DNA of 64,000 bases from Plantactinospora endophytica. Its GTDB lineage: Bacteria; Actinomycetota; Actinomycetes; Mycobacteriales; Micromonosporaceae. The stretch spans positions 496,001 to 560,000 of the forward strand of contig NZ_BONW01000001.1 of the NCBI RefSeq assembly GCF_016862915.1. The letters are read 5' to 3'. Below are positions 8,502 to 15,528 of this stretch, piece by piece. Both the position numbers and the translations under genes were made by a program. How positions within the stretch are numbered: position 1 is the first letter of the stretch; each line of letters begins with the position of its first letter. Under the pieces are notes generated by a model. That model saw only the letters and a list, made by a program, of their open reading frames with translations. It was not told the DNA's origin and made no database searches.

Positions 8502-8653
8502 CCCAGGTTCGGGCCGATGCCGGCCGGGCCGCCGGCGCGGCGCGGAGCGACCTCGCCGGGTGCACCGGGATGACGGCATGGAGCGGGACGACGGCGTGGA
8601 GCGAGATGACGGCGTGGAGCGGGGTGACGGCGTGGAGCGGGGTGACGGCATGA
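8498..8653 (+). CDS. Small ORF linking hemA and hemC (51 residues, hexapeptide repeats)
   Basis: Begins at ATG 8498 with GGAGGAG 5 nt upstream, overlapping the hemA stop in ATGA, and ends at TGA 8651-8653, overlapping the hemC ATG in ATGA. The product begins MTQVRADAGRAAGAARS and ends in repeats of the form (M/V/T)TAWS(G/E). The other three cistrons of this operon are joined by the same ATGA device, so this ORF turns the 148-base hemA-hemC gap into a continuous coupled chain. I know no homologue. It may act only as a translational coupler, or be a real peptide. The repeat half is also open in the hemC frame, which weakens the evidence from frame openness alone. Confidence 0.6.
   Translation: MTQVRADAGRAAGAARSDLAGCTGMTAWSGTTAWSEMTAWSGVTAWSGVTA
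8569..8652 (+). repeat. 18-bp tandem repeat running into the hemC start codon
   Basis: Four full 18-base units (8569-8586, 8587-8604, 8605-8622, 8623-8640) and a 12-base partial unit that ends exactly with the hemC ATG. The core is GGCGTGGAGCGGGGTGAC with one to three differences per copy. Each unit carries GGAGCG, so several weak ribosome sites are stacked before hemC. Confidence 0.9.
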
Positions 8654-9615
8654 CCGCGCTGCGGCTCGGCACCCGGGGCAGTGCGCTCGCCCTCGCCCAG
8701 TCCCGGGGCTTCGCCGACGCCCTGACGGCGGCCACCGGCCGCGAGGTCGAACTGGTCGAGATCGTCACCGCCGGCGACCGGTCGAGCGCGCCGGTGCACC
8801 GGTTGGGGGTCGGGGTCTTCGTCTCGGCGCTGCGCGACGCGCTGGCCGCCAACGAGATCGACTTCGCGGTCCACTCGTACAAGGACCTGCCCACGGCCGG
8901 GCAGGCGGGGCTGCACATCGCGGCCGTACCGCCCCGGGAGGACCCGCGCGACGCGCTGGTCGCCAAGGACGGCCGTACGCTGGCCGAACTGCCGCCCGGC
9001 GCCACGGTCGGCACCGGTGCGCTGCGCCGGATCGCCCAGTTGCACGCGCTCGGACTCCAGCTCACGGTGGTACCGATCCGCGGCAACGTGGACACCCGCG
9101 TCAGGCGGGTGCACGGCCCGGAGGCGGATCTCGACGCGGTGGTGCTGGCCCGGGCCGGGCTGGTCCGACTGGGTCGGGCCGAGGAGATCACCGAAACCAT
9201 CGACCCGATGCTGATGCTGCCGGCACCCGCCCAGGGTGCGCTGGCGGTGGAGTGCCGGATCGACGACGCGGAACTGGTCGAGCTGCTCGGCGTACTCGAT
9301 CATGCACCGACCCGGGCCGCGGTCACCGCGGAACGGGCGTTCCTGGCCACCCTGGAGGCCGGGTGCAGTGCCCCGGTCGCCGGATACGCCGAACTCGCCG
9401 AGGGCGACGACGGCGATGAGATCTATCTGCGCGGGGCGGTGATCAGCCCGGACGGCACCCGTGACATCCGGCTGTCCCGCACCGGTACGCCCGCCGAGGC
9501 GACGGAGATCGGTAAGGCGCTCGCCGCCGAACTCCTCGACCTCGGCGCCGACTCGATCCTCGGCACGCCTACGGAATCCGGCGCGAGGACCCAGCATCTT
9601 GGAGCTACAGAATGA
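8650..9615 (+). CDS. hemC: Porphobilinogen deaminase (hydroxymethylbilane synthase)
   Basis: A 321-residue enzyme that joins four porphobilinogens into hydroxymethylbilane. The start LRLGTRGSALALAQ, the FAVHSYKDLPT loop and IRGNVDTRVRR are all present, and Cys239 in EAGCSAPV is the dipyrromethane cofactor attachment site. ATG 8650 is chosen since it fits the family start and is coupled to the preceding small ORF; an upstream ATG at 8578 in frame would add a repetitive MERDDG-type extension. It overlaps hemD by ATGA. Confidence 0.95.
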   Translation: MTALRLGTRGSALALAQSRGFADALTAATGREVELVEIVTAGDRSSAPVHRLGVGVFVSALRDALAANEIDFAVHSYKDLPTAGQAGLHIAAVPPREDPRDALVAKDGRTLAELPPGATVGTGALRRIAQLHALGLQLTVVPIRGNVDTRVRRVHGPEADLDAVVLARAGLVRLGRAEEITETIDPMLMLPAPAQGALAVECRIDDAELVELLGVLDHAPTRAAVTAERAFLATLEAGCSAPVAGYAELAEGDDGDEIYLRGAVISPDGTRDIRLSRTGTPAEATEIGKALAAELLDLGADSILGTPTESGARTQHLGATE

Positions 9616-11192
9616 TCGGCACCCGTAAGCCCGCAGGCCGCATCGCGTTCGTCGGGGCCGGACCCGGCGACCCGGGTCTGCTGACCCGCCGGGCGCACGA
9701 CGCGCTGGTCGACGCCGACCAGGTGGTATACGACCGCAGCGTTCCCGAGGCCCTGCTCACGGTCGTCAAGGCCGAGGCCAAGGAGGACGCGCAGTTCACC
9801 CCGGCCGAGGGGGCGCCGGGCGACGTGGCCAAGGTGCTGCTCTCGGCGGCCCGGTCCGGGCTGTCCGCCGTACACCTGGTCGCCGGTGACCCGTTCGGGC
9901 ACGACTCGGTGGTCAAGGAGGTGCAGGCGGTGGCGCGTACCGCCGTGCACTTCGAGGTGGTGCCGGGGGTCGGCCAGGCCGAGGGGGTGGCCACCTACGC
10001 CGGGGTACCGCTGTCCGGGGTACGCACCGCCGCCGACGTCGACGACGTCACCGCGATGGACTTCGAGGCACTGGCGGCGGCGGTCAGCCGTGGCTCGCTG
10101 GCGCTGGCCGTGGACGCCGGTGACCTGGCCGCGATCCGGGACGGGCTGCTCGCGGTCGGGGTGGACGGCTCGACCGCGGTCGCGGTGACCGGGGACGGCA
10201 CCGGCGAGACGCAGTACACCACCACCTCGACGGTGGACAGCTTCGTCGCCGCCGCACTCGGCTTCACCGGCCGGGTGGTGCTCACCCTCGGTGCCGGTGT
10301 GCCGCACCGGGACAAGCTGAGCTGGTGGGAGAACCGCCCGCTGTACGGCTGGAAGGTGCTCGTCCCGCGCACCAAGGAGCAGGCTGGGGTGATGAGTGCC
10401 CGGCTGCGGGAATACGGTGCCATCCCGTGCGAGGTGCCGACCATCGCGGTCGAGCCGCCGCGTACCCCGGCCCAGATGGAGCGGGCGGTCAAGGGCCTGG
10501 TCGACGGCAGGTACGCCTGGGTGATCTTCACTTCGGTGAACGCGGTCCGGGCGGTCTGGGAGAAGTTCGGCGAGCACGGGCTGGACGCCCGGCACTTCGG
10601 CGGCGTCAAGATCGCCTGCATCGGCGAGGCCACCGCCGACGCCGTACGCGCATTCGGCATCCAACCGGAGCTGATCCCGTCCGGGGAGCAGTCCTCGGAG
10701 GGCCTGCTCGCCGAGTTCTCGCCGCACGACGAGATCCTCGACCCGGTCGGCCGGGTACTGCTGCCCCGCGCCGACATCGCCACCGAGACGCTGGCGGCCG
10801 GACTGACCGAGCGCGGCTGGGAGGTCGACGACGTCACCGCGTACCGGACGGTGCGGGCGGCGCCGCCGCCGGCCGAGATCCGCGACGCGATCAAGTCGGG
10901 CGGCTTCGACGCGGTCCTCTTCACCTCCTCCTCGACCGTGCGCAACCTGGTCGGCATCGCCGGCAAGCCGCACGCCCGGACGGTGGTCGCGGTGATCGGC
11001 CCGAAGACGGCGGAGACGGCCACCGAGTTCGGCCTGCGGGTGGACGCCCAGCCGGCGCACGCCTCGGTGCCGGACCTGGTGGAGGCGCTCGCGTCGTACG
11101 CGGTGGAGTTGCGGGAGAAGCTGGCCGCGATGCCGGCGAAGCAGCGCCGGGGCTCGAAGGTACAGGGCCCGACGGCGCTGCGGTTCCGGTGA
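9612..11192 (+). CDS. hemD: Uroporphyrinogen-III synthase fused to a SUMT-like methyltransferase domain
   Basis: A 526-residue fusion. The N-terminal half resembles uroporphyrinogen-III C-methyltransferase (VGAGPGDPGLLT at about 13-24, later VVPGVGQAEG), but the usual glycine-rich GDPFVFGRGGEE is reduced to AGDPFGHDSVV, so methyltransferase activity is doubtful. The C-terminal half from about 250 is a uroporphyrinogen-III synthase (VLVPRTKEQ, then IFTSVNAV, then LFTSSSTVRN), cyclising hydroxymethylbilane. Similar fusions are usual in actinomycetes. It starts inside the hemC stop (ATGA) and ends the tightly coupled part of the operon. Confidence 0.9.
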   Translation: MIGTRKPAGRIAFVGAGPGDPGLLTRRAHDALVDADQVVYDRSVPEALLTVVKAEAKEDAQFTPAEGAPGDVAKVLLSAARSGLSAVHLVAGDPFGHDSVVKEVQAVARTAVHFEVVPGVGQAEGVATYAGVPLSGVRTAADVDDVTAMDFEALAAAVSRGSLALAVDAGDLAAIRDGLLAVGVDGSTAVAVTGDGTGETQYTTTSTVDSFVAAALGFTGRVVLTLGAGVPHRDKLSWWENRPLYGWKVLVPRTKEQAGVMSARLREYGAIPCEVPTIAVEPPRTPAQMERAVKGLVDGRYAWVIFTSVNAVRAVWEKFGEHGLDARHFGGVKIACIGEATADAVRAFGIQPELIPSGEQSSEGLLAEFSPHDEILDPVGRVLLPRADIATETLAAGLTERGWEVDDVTAYRTVRAAPPPAEIRDAIKSGGFDAVLFTSSSTVRNLVGIAGKPHARTVVAVIGPKTAETATEFGLRVDAQPAHASVPDLVEALASYAVELREKLAAMPAKQRRGSKVQGPTALRFR

Positions 11193-11199
11193 CGTTCCG

Positions 11200-11239
11200 G
11201 TGAATCGCTGTCGGATTCACGTAGCACCAAAAAGTGGTG
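11200..11239 (+). terminator. Two small hairpins after hemD
   Basis: GTGAATC (11200-11206) pairs perfectly with GATTCAC (11214-11220) over a 7-base loop, and CACCA (11225-11229) with TGGTG (11235-11239) over AAAAG. There is no T tract, so this is a partial terminator or processing site between hemD and hemB. Confidence 0.45.
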
Positions 11240-11362
11240 AAGCCCGCTCGAACCTGAGGCACCATCGGTCCTAGAGCCGTCGACGGCACGGGGTCGTCGG
11301 CGGTTCCGGCGGCCCGGCAGACGTCGGGCCGCGTGCCGGCCGGTCGGCCGTGAGGAGTCGTC

Positions 11363-12346
11363 ATGTCGTACCCAGAGATCCGTCCGCGCCGGCTGCGGCG
11401 GTCCCCGGCGATCCGCCGACTGGTCGAGGAGACCCGGGTCGCCCCGGCGGAGCTGGTGCTGCCGATGTTTGTCAAGGAGGGGTTGGCCGAGCCGAGGCCG
11501 ATCGCCTCGATGCCGGGCGTGGTGCAGCACTCCCGGGAGTCGCTGCGCAAGGCGGCGGCCGAGGCGGTGCACGCCGGCATCGGCGGGATCATGCTGTTCG
11601 GGGTACCGGTCCGCAAGGACGAAACCGGCTCCGGCGGCACCGACCCGGACGGCATCCTGAACGTCGCGATCCGGGACGTGATCTCCGAGGTCGGCGACGC
11701 CACGGTGGTGATGAGCGACCTCTGCCTGGACGAGTTCACCTCGCACGGGCACTGCGGGCTGCTCGCCCCGGACGGCACCGTCGACAACGACGCCACGCTG
11801 GCCGCGTACGCCGAGATGGGGGTGGCGCAGGCCGAGGCCGGGGCACACGTGGTCGGGCCGTCCGGGATGATGGACGGCCAGGTCGGGGTGATCCGCAAGG
11901 CCCTGGACGCCGCCGGGCACGCCGACACGAGCATCCTGGCGTACGCGGTGAAGTACGCCTCCTCGTTCTACGGCCCGTTCCGGGACGCCGTCGAGTCCTC
12001 GTTGGAGGGCGACCGGCGCAGCTACCAGCAGGACCCGGCCAACCTGCGCGAGTCGCTCCGGGAGGTACGCCTCGACGTCGCCGAGGGCGCCGACATGGTG
12101 ATGGTCAAGCCCGCCCTGCCGTACCTCGACGTGCTCTCGGCCGTCCGGGCCGAGGTGGACGTACCGGTCGCCGCCTACCAGATCTCCGGCGAGTACGCGA
12201 TGGTCGAGGCGGCGGCGGCGAACGGCTGGATCGACCGGGACCGGGCCGTTCTGGAGACGCTGACCTCGATCCGCCGGGCCGGCGCCCAGATCATCCTCAC
12301 CTACTGGGCCGTCGAGGCGGCCCGGATGCTCCGCGACCGCTACTGA
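11363..12346 (+). CDS. hemB: Delta-aminolevulinic acid dehydratase (porphobilinogen synthase)
   Basis: A 327-residue enzyme condensing two 5-aminolevulinates to porphobilinogen. The Schiff-base lysine motif [10 protein letters not shown] and the second lysine region [10 protein letters not shown] are present, as is [11 protein letters not shown]. The metal loop reads [14 protein letters not shown]: relative to the zinc form, the middle Cys is Asp, a mixed metal site. The start has TGAGGAG five bases upstream. It follows hemD by 170 bases and may have its own promoter. Confidence 0.96.
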   Translation: MSYPEIRPRRLRRSPAIRRLVEETRVAPAELVLPMFVKEGLAEPRPIASMPGVVQHSRESLRKAAAEAVHAGIGGIMLFGVPVRKDETGSGGTDPDGILNVAIRDVISEVGDATVVMSDLCLDEFTSHGHCGLLAPDGTVDNDATLAAYAEMGVAQAEAGAHVVGPSGMMDGQVGVIRKALDAAGHADTSILAYAVKYASSFYGPFRDAVESSLEGDRRSYQQDPANLRESLREVRLDVAEGADMVMVKPALPYLDVLSAVRAEVDVPVAAYQISGEYAMVEAAAANGWIDRDRAVLETLTSIRRAGAQIILTYWAVEAARMLRDRY

Positions 12347-12379
12347 GCCGCCCGCGCCGTCCGCTCTCCGAGTTCTGGC

Positions 12380-13402
12380 TCAGTTGCCGGCGTCCAGCCG
12401 GTGCACCAGCTCGGCCACGTCGACGCCGTACTCGTACCACTCCCGGTCGGCCTGGAACCCCAGGTCGGCGTTGACCGCCCGCATCGCCTCGTTGGTCCGG
12501 GCGTTCCAGGTCTGCACCTCGGAGAGCTTCGGCTCCGCCGAACGCAACTCGAAGAGCATCCGCGCCTTCATCGCCCGGTCGATGCCGAAGCCCTGGTGCT
12601 CCTGGCCGACGATGGTGTCGTACTGGTCGGCCCGGGTCGGGTGCTGGGCCGGCACGACGACCTCGGTGAGGCCGGCCACCACCCCGGTCTTCTCCTCGAT
12701 CGCGAGCACGATGTAGGGCTTCATGCCCCGCCGGTGCAGGCAGTTCAGGCTGTCCCGGAGGCGCTGCGGATCGTACGAACTCGGGCGCAGATCCAGGTCA
12801 CCGTCGTCAATGTCGCGCATCTCCGCCTTGGCCATCGCGTACGCCTCGATCAGGTCGTCCGGCGGCCCGCCGGGGCAGAACTCCAGGCGGTAGCCGGTGC
12901 CGATTCCCTGGGCCATGTCGCCGAGTACGCCCCAGTCGACCGTGCCGAGCCGCAGTACGCTGCGGTTCTCCTCGTACTCCCGGGCGAAGCCGAGGGCCTC
13001 GTAGAAACCGACCGCAGGCGTCTCGCCGATGACCTCGACGCCCATCGAGCGGAAGCCCTCCTGGTACGTCCGCCGGGCCGCCGTGGCGATCAGCTTGCGG
13101 CCGAGCCCGCGACGCCGGGCGGTCGGGTGCACCAGCACCTCGAGCACGCCGATGTCACCGAGCAGGAGCACATGGGTGTGCCCGAGGATGCGTCCCGGCT
13201 GCCCGTCGGCCGAGGGCTCGTCCTGGATGACCCAGGAGATCCGGCGTTCGCCGGGCATCACCTCGCAGAGGTACTCCCGGAGCAGGCCGTTCTCCCACAG
13301 AGGGTCCTCCGGAAGATCGGCCGCGAAAACCGCGTTGATCGCGTCGAGGAACGACTCGATCTCGGCGGCCGGGGCGGTCCGGGGATCCCACTCGCGCACC
13401 AT
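12380..13402 (-). CDS. Tandem GNAT acetyltransferase-fold protein
   Basis: About 340 residues with two GNAT domains. The first carries the acetyl-CoA loop VHPTARRRGLGRKLI near 92-106 and the GFYEALGFA end. The second, from about 190, retains QGFGIDRAMKARML and the final NADLGF pattern but is less canonical, as in other double-GNAT proteins where one half is degenerate. The acceptor substrate is unknown. A GTG three bases upstream of the chosen ATG is equally possible. It converges on hemB. Confidence 0.8.
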   Translation of the reverse strand: MVREWDPRTAPAAEIESFLDAINAVFAADLPEDPLWENGLLREYLCEVMPGERRISWVIQDEPSADGQPGRILGHTHVLLLGDIGVLEVLVHPTARRRGLGRKLIATAARRTYQEGFRSMGVEVIGETPAVGFYEALGFAREYEENRSVLRLGTVDWGVLGDMAQGIGTGYRLEFCPGGPPDDLIEAYAMAKAEMRDIDDGDLDLRPSSYDPQRLRDSLNCLHRRGMKPYIVLAIEEKTGVVAGLTEVVVPAQHPTRADQYDTIVGQEHQGFGIDRAMKARMLFELRSAEPKLSEVQTWNARTNEAMRAVNADLGFQADREWYEYGVDVAELVHRLDAGN

Positions 13403-13474
13403 CACCCGTCTAGCTTGCCGTCAACCGCAGCCTGGCGAAAGTGCCCAGTTCTTCAATGTGTCGAGGACATTACG

Positions 13475-15070
13475 CTAAGTCCTGCTGTCCGTGCCGTACT
13501 TGTTCGCCGCGTCGAACACCGCTTGGGCATATGGCCGCACGTCATTGTAGGAAAGGATGGCGCTCCACCAGTCCGAGGCGACCGACAGGTTGCGGCCTCC
13601 CTTGCACAGATAGTTACCGGCCGCCAGGGCCGCGTCGTCGATGCTGTGCGGGTTCTCGACCCCGTCGCCGTCGGCGTCCGCGCCGATCTCCTCCCAGGTG
13701 GTCGGGATGAACTGCATCGGGCCGACCGCGCGGTCGTAGGTGGCGTCCCGGTCGAGCCGGCCGTCCTCGGTGTCCATGATCCGCATCCGGCCGCCGTTGC
13801 CGTCCAGCGGCAGGCCGATGATCTCCGGAGCGGCGACCCCGTTCACGCCCAGCACCGCACCGTTCGCCCGCCCGTGTCCGGACTCGACCTGACCGATCGC
13901 GGCCAGCGTGGTCCAGCGGAGCTGGCAGCCGGGCGTCGTCTGGGTGACCCGCAGTTCGGCGTAGCCGTACGCCTGCATCGCCGTGGTGGAGATCCCGACC
14001 TTCGGACCGATCTGCCCCGCCCAGCCGGCGAGTACGTCGGAGGGGCGTCCGCCGGTCGCGTTCCAGGGCGGCGCCGGCACACTCGGCGTACCGAACGACG
14101 GCGGGCTCGGCAGCCCGGAGGGCAGTCCGCCGGGACCGACGGTGAAACCGGGAGCGGTCGGCTCGGGCGTCGGGACGCCGGTGGTGGCGTCCGCTCCCAC
14201 CGGCTGGGCCTGGCGCGCGGTGGCCGGGATCAGGAACGCGCCTGCGGCGCCGGTCGCCGCGACCAGGGCGAACAGCAGCAGCGCCGGCAGGGTGAGCCGG
14301 CCGCTCGGCCGCCGGGACCAGGCCCGGACCGCACCGGGTGAGGGCCAGCGGGCCACCGCGTGCGCGAACCGGACCCGGATCCGCCGGTTCCGCCCGGCCG
14401 GCTCGGTCGGCGCCACGTCGAGGTCGATGACGGTCTCGCCGGGCTTGGCCGCCGGCTTGCCGGTCGCCGCGGCGAGCGTCGCCGTGCTCCCCGCCCCGAC
14501 CGCCGAACCTGCCCCGACTGTCGCGCCTGCTCCGACCGTCGAGCCTGCTCCGGTTGCGCCGTTGCTCGCGCCCGCGTCGGGTTCGGTGGCCGACTGCGCC
14601 GCGACCTTGGGCGTCGGCTCCGTCTCGGGCGCGGTGTCCGGGTCCGACCCAGCCTTGGCGGCCAGGTCCGTCCCGGGCTTGGCCGCCGGGTCCGCCTTCG
14701 GCACGTCGGCCGGGTCCGCCTCGGGCTCGGTGTCCGGGGCCGCCTCGGCCTTGGTGTCCTGGTCGGCCTGGGACGCGTCGGTCGGGTCCGGGCCGGGCCC
14801 GGTGGTCGACGCGGGGTCGGGGGTGGTCAGCGGGTCCGGCTCGGCGCCGGGTGCGGGCGGGGCGGCCTCGGTGACCGGCTCCGGTACGTCGCGCCGAACC
14901 GACTCGGTGCCGGTACGCGGGCGTGGCACGGTGACCGGTGGTGGATCGAGGTCCGGATCGGGGGCGGCACCCGAACTGGCCAGCGGTCCGTCGAAGACGG
15001 GTGCCGCGGGTCGCAGTGGTCGAGTCGTAGAAGTCTCCTCGCGCTCCGCCACCCGTCGAGTATTACCCAT
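13475..15070 (-). CDS. Membrane-anchored lytic transglycosylase-like protein
   Basis: A 531-residue protein. Residues 1-235 are a low-complexity, Pro/Ala/Asp-rich cytoplasmic part with GAGSTVGAG-type repeats. A single membrane helix is near 260-285 (LTLPALLLFALVAATGAAGA), followed by a Pro-rich linker and an SLT-fold domain from about 350. The catalytic Glu lies in AAIGQVESGHG near 395; GPMQFIPTTWEEIGADADGD is typical of actinobacterial transglycosylases that cleave peptidoglycan. The long acidic N-terminus is unusual and may bind cytoplasmic partners. It is divergent from the FmdB gene with only 38 bases between. Confidence 0.82.
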   Translation of the reverse strand: MGNTRRVAEREETSTTRPLRPAAPVFDGPLASSGAAPDPDLDPPPVTVPRPRTGTESVRRDVPEPVTEAAPPAPGAEPDPLTTPDPASTTGPGPDPTDASQADQDTKAEAAPDTEPEADPADVPKADPAAKPGTDLAAKAGSDPDTAPETEPTPKVAAQSATEPDAGASNGATGAGSTVGAGATVGAGSAVGAGSTATLAAATGKPAAKPGETVIDLDVAPTEPAGRNRRIRVRFAHAVARWPSPGAVRAWSRRPSGRLTLPALLLFALVAATGAAGAFLIPATARQAQPVGADATTGVPTPEPTAPGFTVGPGGLPSGLPSPPSFGTPSVPAPPWNATGGRPSDVLAGWAGQIGPKVGISTTAMQAYGYAELRVTQTTPGCQLRWTTLAAIGQVESGHGRANGAVLGVNGVAAPEIIGLPLDGNGGRMRIMDTEDGRLDRDATYDRAVGPMQFIPTTWEEIGADADGDGVENPHSIDDAALAAGNYLCKGGRNLSVASDWWSAILSYNDVRPYAQAVFDAANKYGTDSRT

Positions 15071-15108
15071 CGACCGTCGAACGTCAGGTCTGGCCGTACG
15101 CTGTGCCT

Positions 15109-15330
15109 ATGCCCCGGTACGAGTTTCGTTGCCGCGCCTGCGGCGACACCTTCGAGATGAACCGGCCGATGGCCGAGGCCACGGCGCCGGCGTCCTGCCC
15201 CCAGGGGCACGCCGACACGGTCAAGCTACTGTCGACGGTCGCCTTCACCGGTCGCGGCGCGGGTGGTTCCGCCCCGGCACCGGCCGCCCCGAGCGGTGGC
15301 GGCTGCTGCGGCGGAGGCTGCGGCTGCTGA
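15109..15330 (+). CDS. FmdB-family zinc-ribbon protein
   Basis: A 73-residue protein starting MPRYEFRCRACGDTFE, the FmdB zinc ribbon: two Cys near residues 8 and 11, then CPQGH supplying the remaining ligands. The tail is Gly/Ala/Pro-rich and ends in a cysteine-rich GGGCCGGGCGC, which could bind metal. TACGCT at 15097-15102 lies six bases before the ATG without a ribosome site, suggesting a leaderless mRNA. Function in the family is not firmly known. Confidence 0.85.
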   Translation: MPRYEFRCRACGDTFEMNRPMAEATAPASCPQGHADTVKLLSTVAFTGRGAGGSAPAPAAPSGGGCCGGGCGC

Positions 15331-15528
15331 GGCCGTGATCCGGCGGTCCGGAGCCGGCCCCCTCCCGCTCCGGACAGTGAGGACAGTTCGCGACCGTGAT
15401 GTCGGTTTCGTGGCACAGTCCCCGGTTAGCACCTTGGTACGGGGTCGCGCCGTCCGTTTCTACGATGGGCCAACCCGTAAATATGCGGCAGCATGAACGC
15501 GACTTCCAGGGGGCGGGAGGTTCCAGGC
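15331..15528. other. Short intergenic region with a possible -10 box
   Basis: TACGAT at 15462-15467 is a plausible -10 element for the cyclase/ATPase gene. A 12-codon upstream extension from ATG 15493 is in frame but poorly supported by ribosome-site spacing. Nothing else is apparent. Confidence 0.35.
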
